Source: Bacteroidales bacterium (GTDB lineage: Bacteria > Bacteroidota > Bacteroidia > Bacteroidales > F082). Taken from it: a stretch of DNA of 64,000 nt. Each line of letters opens with the position of its first letter. Position 1 is the stretch's first letter. The notes under the pieces are model-generated. The model worked only from the letters and a program-made list of their open reading frames with translations. It did not search any database and was not told the origin of the DNA. The DNA is taken from positions 1 through 64,000 of the forward strand of contig JAFSJF010000074.1 in the NCBI GenBank assembly GCA_017439405.1, given 5' to 3'. The position numbers and the translations under genes are program-made. This document shows, piece after piece, positions 42,861 to 51,340 of this stretch.

Positions 42861-44648
42861 ATGAAGCCTCTGCGCCACATCATCTGCTTTTTGCTGTTGC
42901 TCACCCTCGCTGCCTGCCACAGCCCGCAGCACGAGGCGAGGCGCATGGTGCGCCGTGCCGAAAGGTTGGCCGACACCCTGCCCGACAGCACCGCCCGCCT
43001 GATTGACAGCGTGTTGCGTATGCCCGTCTATTTCGGCGAGCGGCAGCGAATGGACATGGCCTTGCTACAGGCCGAGGCCCTCTTTGGCGACCGTGGGCAG
43101 GAAATCTCACCCCTAATGGACGACGATTTCTTCGACGACCACGCCACCCTTTCCACCAGCCCCGAACTGGAACGCGCCGCCGCCTTTTACGCCAAGAAAA
43201 AGAAATTCGACAAGGCCGCCCACGCCGCGCTCTACAGCGGCTTCGTGCAGCAACACTATGGCGAGAAAACCGCCGCAATGCAGTCCTTCAAGGAGGCCGA
43301 GCAATACGGCGGGCGGGCGGGCGACAGCCTTGCCGTGGCTGTGGCGGAGTATTGGATGGGGCAAATGCTTCTTGATGGCAGCATGGAGCAAGAGGCTCTT
43401 GTTTTACTCCAAGCTGCTGATTTTGGCTTTGGCAATCGTTTTGCTGAAAAAGCTTTAGTACAGAACATGATGGCTGTATGTTATTTAATGCAAGGTAATT
43501 TTGACAATGCCGAAGTTTGCCTGCAACAAAGCCTGTTGTATGCAAAAAAAGGCCGTATTGATAAGGTGAGGCATAAAGCCTTGAACAATTATTCTGTACT
43601 CCACCAATTGCAAGGAAAATATGGACATGCCATAGCCTGCCTAAAACAAATTGCAAGCAATTCCGATCTCAATACAAATGAAAGAGAACGGTTGCTGCTT
43701 AATCTAAATATGGGTAATGTGTATTTCGATGAGGGAGAAATGGATTCCGCTAGTTACTATTATAAACATGTTGATTCACTTTTACCCAATGCCCAAGTAA
43801 AAATGGAAGCCAAAGTATCCGCATACAGGTCTCTCTCTCAATTTGCGGAGAGCCAAAACGACGATTCATTGGCACTGTACTACTGGAAACAATATGATAA
43901 ATGGCTTAATGATGTGAGAGACCAGAAAGACCGCGACAACATATACGGAATCCAACAGAAATATGACTATGGGACTTTGCAAAACGTGATGAGTCAGAAA
44001 GTGATACGAAGACAGCGTCTTATCATCGTTTTGAGTATCGCGGCGGCATTAGTGCTATTAGCGTTTGTAATATCCCAAATCCGCTTGGCAAGAATCAGAA
44101 GACAGGAAGCCGAAATCAGGGCCAACCTGCTCCGCTTTATGCAGCAAAACGAGGAATTGGCCAAGCAAAGCGAGGCCGTAAGGAAAGCGCATCACGATTT
44201 GGAGCAAAAGCACCAGGAAACGGAAGAAGCCCGACAAACCCTTGCCAATCAAGCAGAAAAATACAAAAACGCATACGAGGCCAGCGACAAGAAGCTTTCC
44301 AAAGCCTTGTTGAAAGAACAACAGATCATGCAGAAAATGGCGGTTTACCTCGGGAACAAGATGGACTCAGCCTTGTTGGAGGCATTGAAATACAGCGTTT
44401 TGGGCAATCAGGAATATTGGGAAGCTATGCTGAAAACTTTCGACTCGCAATTTCCGGGCATGAGAAAAGAACTCGCCTTGCAATACCCTGAACTGACGGA
44501 AATGGAACAGAAGGTTCTTCTCTTGTCGTATGTGGACGTCTCAAGAAACGACGCTGCCGTGTTGCTTGACACCAGCGTGTTCATGGTGGACAAATTGCGC
44601 ACCAGCGTGAAGAAGAAAATGGCAAAAAAAGCCCAAAAAGCCTCCTAA
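42861..44648 (+). CDS. Membrane-anchored TPR protein with C-terminal HTH (regulatory lipoprotein type)
   Basis: A 595-residue protein common in Bacteroidota: lipobox-like LAAC at residue 19, a periplasmic TPR region (about 100-360, for example MMAVCYLMQGNFDNAEVCLQ), one membrane helix (about 385-407, LIIVLSIAAALVLLAFVISQ), a coiled coil (410-490) and a LuxR-like helix-turn-helix (LTEMEQKVLLLSYVDVSRND, then VDKLRTSVKKKM). It therefore may sense a periplasmic partner and bind DNA inside. The lipobox and the inner HTH need a protein that spans the membrane once; the first hydrophobic segment may be an uncleaved anchor or signal. Starts 3 bp after recN. Downstream direct repeats may be its targets. 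Confidence 0.82.
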   Translation: MKPLRHIICFLLLLTLAACHSPQHEARRMVRRAERLADTLPDSTARLIDSVLRMPVYFGERQRMDMALLQAEALFGDRGQEISPLMDDDFFDDHATLSTSPELERAAAFYAKKKKFDKAAHAALYSGFVQQHYGEKTAAMQSFKEAEQYGGRAGDSLAVAVAEYWMGQMLLDGSMEQEALVLLQAADFGFGNRFAEKALVQNMMAVCYLMQGNFDNAEVCLQQSLLYAKKGRIDKVRHKALNNYSVLHQLQGKYGHAIACLKQIASNSDLNTNERERLLLNLNMGNVYFDEGEMDSASYYYKHVDSLLPNAQVKMEAKVSAYRSLSQFAESQNDDSLALYYWKQYDKWLNDVRDQKDRDNIYGIQQKYDYGTLQNVMSQKVIRRQRLIIVLSIAAALVLLAFVISQIRLARIRRQEAEIRANLLRFMQQNEELAKQSEAVRKAHHDLEQKHQETEEARQTLANQAEKYKNAYEASDKKLSKALLKEQQIMQKMAVYLGNKMDSALLEALKYSVLGNQEYWEAMLKTFDSQFPGMRKELALQYPELTEMEQKVLLLSYVDVSRNDAAVLLDTSVFMVDKLRTSVKKKMAKKAQKAS

Positions 44649-44719
44649 AAGGCTTAAAAGTATCCCCTGTTTTGCCATTAAACCGCCAAATCAAACCTGA
44701 AAATTCAGAACGATTAGAA

Positions 44720-44798
44720 AAAAAGTTCGGAATTGAAAAGGATTTATTTTTCTGTATACCAATATTTTAAACTCCAACCAAAAACAAAAAGTTCGGAA
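44720..44798. promoter_or_regulatory. Direct repeats AAAAAGTTCGGAA upstream of the secreted-peptide gene
   Basis: The 13-mer AAAAAGTTCGGAA occurs at 44720-44732 and again at 44786-44798, 66 bp apart. A related GAACGATTA/GAACGATAA pair overlaps the region. They lie in the 252-bp gap between the TPR/HTH regulator and the small secreted peptide, where regulator sites would be expected. Nothing else is seen in this gap. Confidence 0.5.
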
Positions 44799-44900
44799 CG
44801 ATAAGCTTGGAGTGTTCGTAATGCTTATTCTGTGGCGTATTTTCGCGTTCAGAAATTCGAACACGATTTTATGTTTATGTATCATTTAAATTCAAACGTC

Positions 44901-45056
44901 ATGAAGAAAAGAGTTTTCATTTTCACAGGCCTTTGCGCCTTGAGCCTTTGCTGTTGGGAAGCACAGGCTTTCAGTCCTCAACAAACGCATAGTAAAATGT
45001 ATTTAGATGACAATCACATTCCAACTGAGGCTGAAAAAATCGTATTAAGAGGATAA
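44901..45056 (+). CDS. Small secreted peptide (51 residues)
   Basis: A short gene starting MKKRVFIFTGLCALSLCC with a clear signal peptide ending near EAQA-F, and a mature part of about 28 residues (FSPQQTHSKMYLDDNHIPTE and a short end). It is preceded by the direct repeats and followed after 17 bp by a larger secreted protein, so the two are likely co-transcribed. Small signal-bearing peptides next to TPR/HTH regulators could act as ligands, but this is a guess. The frame is also open upstream to 44832, which I reject because it would bury the signal peptide. Confidence 0.6.
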   Translation: MKKRVFIFTGLCALSLCCWEAQAFSPQQTHSKMYLDDNHIPTEAEKIVLRG

Positions 45057-45073
45057 CCAACCGAACAAAAAAA

Positions 45074-46426
45074 ATGAAAATGAAACGAATATACCTGATT
45101 GTCATATTTATTGGCATGGCATTTTGTGCTTCGGCTCAGCAGGCAACAATTGTCTTCGGCAACCTCAACGTAGAAAACGTGAACATCAGCATCGCCAATA
45201 CGCCTTACGGCACCAGCACCGATGCCAAAGGCCATTATGAGTTGCCGATTTACGACCGAACAGAAGCCGTCAACCTGTATTACTCCTGCATCGGCTACCA
45301 AGATACCGTTGTGAGCCTCACGCCGAGGCAATTGCAGCGCGATTCCATCAACATCAGTTTCAGGATGCGGAAGATGAGCTACGACCTTCAGGAAGTGGGC
45401 GTTTCGGCCTACAGCGACTTCTACCGAAGCCCAAAACTTTCCAACATCTCCGACATCGATTTTGCAGGCGACCTTGTCATGGTGCTCGAAAACAGCAAGA
45501 AGCAATCCGCCTTGACACTGCTCGACAGCGAGGGGAACGCCATGACCACCACCGCGTTCAACGGCATTTATGACTACCTTTACACGGACAGCTTCGGCAA
45601 CCATATCTTGGTCGGGCAAGACAGTTGCCTGCAAGTGTATTTTGACGAAAAGGGAACCGCCCTCCCCGTTTCGGCTTTCACCAACGAACAGTATCGCGAA
45701 AAGATCAGGAAGGTCGTGTTTGAGTTCGGCGACGGCTACCTGCTGCGCAATACGGCCTACGAAAAAGATGACTATTTCGTCAAAGAGTTCCACGGGCAGG
45801 CACAGACCTATTCCTATGTCTTGAAAAACGACACGCTGAAACAGAGACATTTCCTGCACCGCTTCATCGACTGGGAGGCCGTGGAAGTTTGCCAGTCCTA
45901 TTTGAGCGAAATCTATGCTTTGTATCATGCAGTAGCTGATGAAAACGAAAACGAAATCCTGTTGGGCGTTTGGAATGGCAATTTGTTGAGACTGGCTGAG
46001 AATCCTGGTTTAGTACAGCTAATTCAATGGTATTGCAAAATCCAAGCCGCTGAATACCACACGACAGCCTTGAAATTCGACGACTTCATCCAACTCATCG
46101 ATTTGGAAAAATACGAGATTGTAGAGGTGGACAAGGATTTTCAGGTCACTGGAAAGCGGCCTTTGAAGGTCGTTTCAGGCGAGAAGTATTTCAAGAACCA
46201 GTTCCTCACGGATGAAGTCACTGGGAAAACTTACGGCCTTTTCGTTCAAAACGGAATCCATTATCTTGGGCTTTACGACCCAGCTAAAGGCACAGTAGGG
46301 ATGGGACAGAAAGCCTGCAACAGCATCTATCCACAGGCTTTCAAGGTGCATGGTGGTTATGCCTATAGTGTGTTTTTCGACAAGGAAAGACTGTTTGGGA
46401 GGATTAACCGAGTGAAATTAGAGTGA
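45074..46426 (+). CDS. Secreted protein with carboxypeptidase-regulatory-like N-domain
   Basis: A 450-residue exported protein: signal peptide (IGMAFCASAQQ), then a domain like the carboxypeptidase D regulatory domain (ENVNISIANTPYGTSTDAKG, YELPI, LYYSCIGYQDT, residues 25-105) found on TonB receptors, followed by about 330 residues in repeated beta-strand units (LVMVLENSKKQSALTLLDSEG, HILVGQDSCLQVYF, GDGYLLRNT) that may form a beta-propeller. It has no T9SS tail or lipobox, so it probably stays in the periplasm. It stands after the small peptide and the TPR/HTH regulator. Confidence 0.7.
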   Translation: MKMKRIYLIVIFIGMAFCASAQQATIVFGNLNVENVNISIANTPYGTSTDAKGHYELPIYDRTEAVNLYYSCIGYQDTVVSLTPRQLQRDSINISFRMRKMSYDLQEVGVSAYSDFYRSPKLSNISDIDFAGDLVMVLENSKKQSALTLLDSEGNAMTTTAFNGIYDYLYTDSFGNHILVGQDSCLQVYFDEKGTALPVSAFTNEQYREKIRKVVFEFGDGYLLRNTAYEKDDYFVKEFHGQAQTYSYVLKNDTLKQRHFLHRFIDWEAVEVCQSYLSEIYALYHAVADENENEILLGVWNGNLLRLAENPGLVQLIQWYCKIQAAEYHTTALKFDDFIQLIDLEKYEIVEVDKDFQVTGKRPLKVVSGEKYFKNQFLTDEVTGKTYGLFVQNGIHYLGLYDPAKGTVGMGQKACNSIYPQAFKVHGGYAYSVFFDKERLFGRINRVKLE

Positions 46427-46566
46427 ATGCAACCGGGTATTGGATAAAGCAAACACCTGAAACGACCAAGTCCGCCTATGGGAAATGGTGAATCGACAAG
46501 GTGCCATGTGTGTATAATGAAATGATTTGGTCAATGGAAACGTAGCGCACAACATCAAAACCTTTT

Positions 46567-46935
46567 TCAACGTTCCTCAAACTTGACCAACAAGAACATA
46601 TCGGGGCTACCATCTTTGGGCAGATAGGCTTGGTCGTAAACGATGTAATACACCGAACCGGTTTTCGTCTTGTAAAGATGAGTGAAATACTTGAAATCAA
46701 AGCCTTTCTCGGCCATCTGTTGCCGTGTGGCAAAGCTTTTCCCCTTATCGTTCAGTTCCTCAAGGATATTGTGGTTTCGCGCCAAGATCGCGTTGATGTT
46801 GCGCACGATGTTGGTCTGTTTGTGCGTCTTCTCGTAGTTATAGCTGTTGCGGCACGAGTCGCAGCAGAACTTCTTGTCCATGCGTCCGTAGATCGGCTCG
46901 CCGCAGTAGAGGCATTTTCTTTTTTCGGTTTCCAT
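46567..46935 (-). CDS. Zinc-ribbon protein, conserved hypothetical
   Basis: A 122-residue soluble protein. A four-cysteine zinc ribbon (KCLYCGEPIYGRMDKKFCCD and SCRNSYN, residues 7-32) opens it, followed by a helix (NIVRNINAILARNHNILEEL) and a mixed tail (KTKTGSVYYIVYDQAYL). Similar proteins are common in Bacteroidota with no known role. The 140 bp after its stop, up to 46427, show no gene I can support. Confidence 0.65.
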   Translation of the reverse strand: METEKRKCLYCGEPIYGRMDKKFCCDSCRNSYNYEKTHKQTNIVRNINAILARNHNILEELNDKGKSFATRQQMAEKGFDFKYFTHLYKTKTGSVYYIVYDQAYLPKDGSPDMFLLVKFEER

Positions 46936-46961
46936 ATTCTAGTTTGTTTATGTTCTTTTTC

Positions 46962-47055
46962 CACCGCACTGCGCTCCGCCTGTACGGGTCTCACCGCACT
47001 GCGCTCCGCTTGTACGGTGTTAATAGCACTTCGTGCGTTTGACCTCTTCGAGGTC
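46962..47055. repeat. 30-bp tandem repeat with adjacent small hairpins
   Basis: CACCGCACTGCGCTCCGC plus TGTACGG occurs at 46962 and again at 46992 with one change, a period of 30. Next come GCAC-TTC-GTGC near 47027 and GACCTC-TTC-GAGGTC at 47041-47055, perfect small hairpins. They fill the gap between the DUF4159 gene (its 3' end) and the zinc-ribbon gene. They may act as terminators or be a dispersed intergenic repeat. Confidence 0.7.
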
Positions 47056-47062
47056 GCATATG

Positions 47063-47710
47063 TTATTTTGTGAATACATAGCGTAAGATGTTCGCGCCCA
47101 TTTTCAGGGCTTTTTCTCGGGTTTCCTGCGAGTCGTGGTGTACGCGCTGATCTTCCCAACCGTCGCCGAGGTCGCACTCGTAGGTGAAGATGCACACGAT
47201 TCGGCCTTCGTAAATCAAAGCGAAAAGCTGTGGCGGCTTGTTGTCGTGCTCGTGTATTTTGGGCAGGCCGTTGGGGAAAGCGTAGGGTTTCGTGAAAATC
47301 TCGTGCGTGTGCGGCAGTTCCACAAAGTCCAATTCGGGAAACACCTTTTTCATCTGAGGCTCGATGTATTGCCGAATGCCGTAGTTGTCGTCGATGTGGA
47401 GGAAACCGCCTGCCAGCATGTAGTTGCGCAGGTTTTGCGCCTCGGCTGCATCGAAGACGACGTTGCCGTGGCCCGTCATGTAGACGTAGGGATAGTTGAA
47501 TAAGTCGGGACTCGACGGCTCCACGGTCGGAACGTTTGGATTGATGTCGGTGCCGATTTCTTGGTTGCAGAAACGCACCAAGTTGGGCAGCGAGGTCGGG
47601 TTGCCGTACCAGTCGCCACCGCCACGGTATTTCAGCAAGGCGATATTGAGTTGCTGGGCCGAGGCCGCAAACGAAAACGACAACAATATGACAATCAATA
47701 GTTTTCTCAT
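47063..47710 (-). CDS. DUF4159 secreted protein
   Basis: A 215-residue exported protein of DUF4159. Signal peptide (LLIVILLSFSFAASAQ), then ALLKYRGGGDWYGNPTSL, PDLFNYPYVYMTGHGNVVF, LRNYMLAGGFLHIDDNYG and FTYECDLGDGWED. The fold is thought to be like a glutamine-amidotransferase domain; no catalytic role is established. The ATG at 47710 overlaps the rsmE stop as ATGA; the open frame extends upstream inside rsmE but the signal peptide fixes the start. Confidence 0.85.
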   Translation of the reverse strand: MRKLLIVILLSFSFAASAQQLNIALLKYRGGGDWYGNPTSLPNLVRFCNQEIGTDINPNVPTVEPSSPDLFNYPYVYMTGHGNVVFDAAEAQNLRNYMLAGGFLHIDDNYGIRQYIEPQMKKVFPELDFVELPHTHEIFTKPYAFPNGLPKIHEHDNKPPQLFALIYEGRIVCIFTYECDLGDGWEDQRVHHDSQETREKALKMGANILRYVFTK

Positions 47711-48414
47711 TTCATTTGGTTGATAAGTTGGATGGTATGGCAAGTCACGAGTGCCGCTGTTTCGGTACGCAAACGCGCCTCGCCGAGGCTGCATGGCACA
47801 AAGCCGTTCTCCTTGGCCAAGGCCACTTCCTCGGGGCTGAAGTCGCCTTCCGGCCCGATGAGCACCAAGGCGTTTGCACCTTTATTATATAGGTCGCAGA
47901 GACAGTCTTTCACATCATCGTCAATCCACGCTATAAACTTCTGTCCTTCAAAAGGTTGCTTTACCAGTTTTTCAAAAGAAACCAATTCCTCCACTTTCGG
48001 AAGGCGCGACTTGATGCTTTGCTTCATCGCCGCCACCATCACCTTTTGGAAACGTTCCACGTTGGCGGCACGGCGCTCGGAATGGTACGAGGTGAACAGT
48101 CTCACGCGGTCAATACCGATTTCCGTTGCCTTCTCCAAAAACCACTCCGTGCGCTCGTTGAGTTTGGTCGGAGCGATGGCGATTTCGAGGCGGAAACCCC
48201 AATGGTCATATCCTTTGCGTTGGTTCGTCAGGTTGACGGTAGCCCGTTTTGGCAAGGCCTCAACAAGTTCGGCGTCGAAGAGGTAGCCTTCGCCGTTGGT
48301 CACGCAAAACCGCTCGCCCTCGGTCATGCGCAGCACCTTGACGCAGTGCTTCGACTCGTCCTCGGGCAAGGTCGTCAGGCCTTCAGTGGCTCCTGGTATG
48401 TAGAACACGTTCAT
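47707..48414 (-). CDS. rsmE: 16S rRNA (uracil1498-N3)-methyltransferase RsmE
   Basis: A 235-residue SPOUT-family methyltransferase that methylates U1498 of 16S rRNA. An N-terminal PUA-like part (SKHCVKVLRMTEGERFCVTNG) is followed by the knotted domain with EWFLEKATEIGIDRVRLF, KQSIKSRLPKVEEL, LIGPEGDFSPEEVALA and LGEARLRTETAAL at the SAM-binding knot. Starts 2 bp after argS; overlaps the DUF4159 gene. Confidence 0.94.
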   Translation of the reverse strand: MNVFYIPGATEGLTTLPEDESKHCVKVLRMTEGERFCVTNGEGYLFDAELVEALPKRATVNLTNQRKGYDHWGFRLEIAIAPTKLNERTEWFLEKATEIGIDRVRLFTSYHSERRAANVERFQKVMVAAMKQSIKSRLPKVEELVSFEKLVKQPFEGQKFIAWIDDDVKDCLCDLYNKGANALVLIGPEGDFSPEEVALAKENGFVPCSLGEARLRTETAALVTCHTIQLINQMK

Positions 48415-48416
48415 TA

Positions 48417-50228
48417 CTACATCCTATTGGGCATCCCGATACCAAGCAATTCAGACGCATTGCGCAGCAAGGCAGCCACCATGTCGCACACCTGCAAGCG
48501 GAACATGCGGCGGTCGGCGTCAGGCTCCTTCAGGATGCTGCACTCTTGGTAGAACTGGTTGAATTCCTTGGCGAGGTCGAAGATAAAGTTGGCAATCATA
48601 GCGGGGCTGCGGTTCTCGGCAGCTTGGTTCAAGACCATCGGCCAGCCGTACATCATCACGATGATTTCCTTCTCCTTCGGCTGCAAGTCGCAGACCTTCA
48701 CCTCGCTTTCGAGCTTGATGCCTTGTTCTTCGGCCTTGCGCAAAACGGAGCAGATGCGGGCGTGGGTGTACTGCACAAACGGTCCCGTGTTGCCGTTGAA
48801 GTCGATGGACTCCTCGGGGTTGAAGAGCATGGTCTTCTTGGGGTCGACCTTGAGGATGAAATACTTCAAGGCGCCGAGGCCGATGGTATGGTAAAGCTTG
48901 TCGGCCTCTTCGGGCGAGAGGTCTTTGGCTTTACCGAGTTCGTCGGAAACGGCCTTGGCCGTGGCCACCATCTCGTCCATCAGGTCGTCGGCATCGACCA
49001 CGGTGCCCTCGCGGCTCTTCATCTTGCCGTTGGGCAACTCGACCATGCCGTATGAAAGATGCTCGATGCTGTTGCCCCACTCGCGACCGAGGCGCACCAA
49101 CACGCGCTTCAGCACATCGAAGTGGTAAATCTGTTCGTTACCCACGACATAAATCAGTTTTTCGGGGTCGTATTCCTTCACACGGAGTTGGGCGGTGCCA
49201 AGGTCTTGGGTCATATAGACCGAGGTGCCGTCGCGGCGGAGCAAAAGTTTCTCATCCAAGCCCTCGTCGCGGAGGTCGCACCACACGGAGTTGTCGTCGC
49301 GGCGATAGAGGACACCCTTTTCGAGGCCTTCCTGCACCAATTCCTTACCCAACAGGTAAGTTTGCGATTCGTAGTAGATCTTCTCGAACGAAACGCCCAG
49401 ACGCTTGTAGGTCACGTCGAAGCCGTCATACACCCATTGGTTCATCGTCTCCCACAGGTGGCGCACCTCGGGGTCGTTGGCTTCCCACTTGCGCAGCATC
49501 TCGCGGGCCTCCTGCATCAGCGTCGACTCGGCCTCGGCCTTCGCCTTGGCTTCTTCCTGTTCCTTTTCGCTCAACTCGGCGAAATTGGCAGGCAGCAAGG
49601 ACTTCACTTCCTCTTTATATTTCTTGTCGAAGAGCACGTAGAAGTCGCCGATGAGATGGTCGCCCTTCTTGCCCGTCGACTCGGGCGTACAGCCGTTGCC
49701 CCACTTCTGCCAGGCCAACATGCTCTTGCAGATGTGGATGCCACGGTCGTTGACCAAGTTGACGCGCACCACGTTCTTGCCGTTGGCCTTCATGATTTCG
49801 GAGACGCTCCAGCCGAGGAGGTTGTTGCGGATATGGCCGAGGTGCAGGGGTTTGTTCGTGTTGGGCGACGAATACTCGATGACCACGTTCTTCCCCGAAA
49901 CGGGCTTGCGGCCAAACGAACGATTCTCGTGGTTCGCCTTGAAGAAATCCATCCAGAACTTGTCGGAAATCAGCAGGTTGAGGAAACCTTTCACCACGGT
50001 GAACTTGGCAATCATGTCCGACTCCTTGATCATCTCGGCACCCATCTCGTTGGCCAGCTGTTCGGGGTTACGCCCTGCCAGTTTTCCGAAAGGGAACACC
50101 ACGATGGTCATGTCGCCCTCAAACTCGGGGCGCGTCTTTTGGAAATTCACCTGCTGCACAGGCGGTTCCTGTCCATATAAGGTCTTGAATGACTTGATAA
50201 AGAGTTGTCTTAATACTTCTTCTAACAT
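48417..50228 (-). CDS. argS: Arginyl-tRNA synthetase
   Basis: A 603-residue class I synthetase charging tRNA-Arg. The HIGH box is PLHLGHIRNN, the KMSK-like box is PNGKMKSREG, and the C-terminal anticodon-binding domain (VQYTHARICSVLRKAEEQG onward) ends in LLGIGMPNRM. An N-terminal Add1 domain precedes. The ATG at 50228 is chosen because a TAATTTTG promoter box covers 50257-50250; a TTG at 50252 would lie inside it. All family landmarks are intact and length is normal. Confidence 0.96.
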   Translation of the reverse strand: MLEEVLRQLFIKSFKTLYGQEPPVQQVNFQKTRPEFEGDMTIVVFPFGKLAGRNPEQLANEMGAEMIKESDMIAKFTVVKGFLNLLISDKFWMDFFKANHENRSFGRKPVSGKNVVIEYSSPNTNKPLHLGHIRNNLLGWSVSEIMKANGKNVVRVNLVNDRGIHICKSMLAWQKWGNGCTPESTGKKGDHLIGDFYVLFDKKYKEEVKSLLPANFAELSEKEQEEAKAKAEAESTLMQEAREMLRKWEANDPEVRHLWETMNQWVYDGFDVTYKRLGVSFEKIYYESQTYLLGKELVQEGLEKGVLYRRDDNSVWCDLRDEGLDEKLLLRRDGTSVYMTQDLGTAQLRVKEYDPEKLIYVVGNEQIYHFDVLKRVLVRLGREWGNSIEHLSYGMVELPNGKMKSREGTVVDADDLMDEMVATAKAVSDELGKAKDLSPEEADKLYHTIGLGALKYFILKVDPKKTMLFNPEESIDFNGNTGPFVQYTHARICSVLRKAEEQGIKLESEVKVCDLQPKEKEIIVMMYGWPMVLNQAAENRSPAMIANFIFDLAKEFNQFYQECSILKEPDADRRMFRLQVCDMVAALLRNASELLGIGMPNRM

Positions 50229-50249
50229 GGCTTGAAATTTACATTGCTG

Positions 50250-50257
50250 CAAAATTA
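50250..50257 (-). promoter_or_regulatory. -7 box upstream of argS
   Basis: TAATTTTG on the minus strand matches TAnnTTTG, 21 bp before the argS ATG, and fixes that start. Confidence 0.5.
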
Positions 50258-50310
50258 CACAATTTCACCCAATCCAATGGATTTTCAATACAAATCTTTT
50301 GCTATGCGTT

Positions 50311-50341
50311 AAATGGTTTGTGCGGAGCGCAAAAACCATTT
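50311..50341. terminator. Hairpin between the decayed surface-protein gene and argS
   Basis: AAATGGTTT and AAACCATTT pair, with an inner TGCG/CGCA stem and a GAG loop, giving a 13-bp stem with one mismatch. No clear T run follows on either strand, so terminator function is only likely from its position after the minus-strand gene remnant. Confidence 0.45.
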
Positions 50342-50357
50342 AGCGGACAGCAACAAT

Positions 50358-50962
50358 TCACTTCACAATCCATTTCCTATGGCATGTCCCCTTGCCTCCG
50401 ACGGTGACACGCAACATATAGAGGCCAGCCAAATCTGGGGCGGTGATGGCATATACGGACGATACATGCACCGTCTCTACCACCACACCATGGGCATTGA
50501 CCATTTCGATGTGTACCATACCGGTTTCAGCATCGTCGAATACGAGGTTGACGGCCAGGCCACGCTCCACGGTGCAGGCTTCGTGGCTCGAACCCGATAG
50601 GTACTCACGTTGTTAATGCTGGAAAGCGAACCATACCAGCCATATCCGGACACGTATGAAACATAACCGTCATTCTGCGACTTGATCATCATGCCGCTCG
50701 TGCCGAGGATGTTTTGTAATGTTTCCAAACTACTATCGTCCAACTCGATGTAGCCGCTCCACCAGCTCCATCCGTTGGCAAAGTTGGTGGTTTGGGTGAT
50801 GTCGAAACTTGTGGCTTCGAAGTTGGAGGTTCCGCCTTCGGTCACGGTAATGCTGAAGCTTGGCTCGGTGGAGACCGCCATCCCGTATTGCGTCCAGTTA
50901 ATGAAAACATAGCCTGGGTTTGCCATGGCAGTCAATGTCGCCGTCGCGCCTTCTTCTTGACT
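50358..50962 (-). pseudogene. Remnant of a T9SS-type surface protein (InlB-type repeat and C-terminal sorting end)
   Basis: Read on the minus strand from about 50962, GATATLTAMANPGYVFINW begins an InlB B-repeat-like unit, preceded directly by a stop. Then comes a typical Bacteroidota C-terminal stretch (ANGWSWWSGYIELDDSSLE, GMMIKSQNDGYVSY, NVSTYRVRATK). After a frame change near 50570 the end continues (ERGLAVNLVFDDAETG, GLYMLRVTVGGKG, then HRKWIVK) like a sorting domain. The N-terminal part is missing, so this is the decayed tail of a secreted protein. The bases 50963-51340 hold only a short open frame (50920-51102, plus) that I could not assign and the SNF2 promoter box. Confidence 0.7.
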
Positions 50963-51310
50963 TCATCACTTACCCTGGGGTGAATATGCCCAACAGCAAG
51001 CGTCCCTACACCAAAACCATGTTCCTCACCGACAGCCACAAGGCTATACGCCCCCTCGTTGACGAGGACTTGAACTACACTGAAATTTGTATGTCGCATT
51101 AATGAAGTCAGGAAATAGTGTTTTTGTGCATGTCAAAGCCATATTTGTTTCTCATAAGCAGTTCATTTTTTTTGACTTAGACATCGGTTATACATTAAAT
51201 TGATTACTTGGCTGGCTGTGAAGCCCGACTCGTTCAGCAGCAATGATACGAAGTGGCCTTGACTTTTCCCCGATTTTTATCCATCTGTCTTATAATTCGG
51301 GTTTTTTATG

Positions 51311-51318
51311 TAAGTTTG
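51311..51318 (+). promoter_or_regulatory. -7 box upstream of the SNF2 helicase gene
   Basis: TAAGTTTG matches TAnnTTTG, 22 bp before the ATG at 51341. No -33 box was seen at the usual distance. Confidence 0.45.
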
Positions 51319-51340
51319 CACCTTCAAATCCCATTTCCAC

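Noticed and set aside
45014-45928. Minus-strand frame (304 codons) opposite the secreted protein at 45074
   Set aside because: The plus-strand gene has a signal peptide and a known domain; the minus frame shows neither.
46427-46566. Coding continuation after the zinc-ribbon gene
   Set aside because: A minus-strand frame with some protein-like residues exists (46476 upward) but it overlaps the zinc-ribbon gene out of frame and matches nothing I know.
49059-50180. Plus-strand open frame (373 codons) opposite argS
   Set aside because: argS is intact in the other direction with all motifs; this frame has shadow-type composition.
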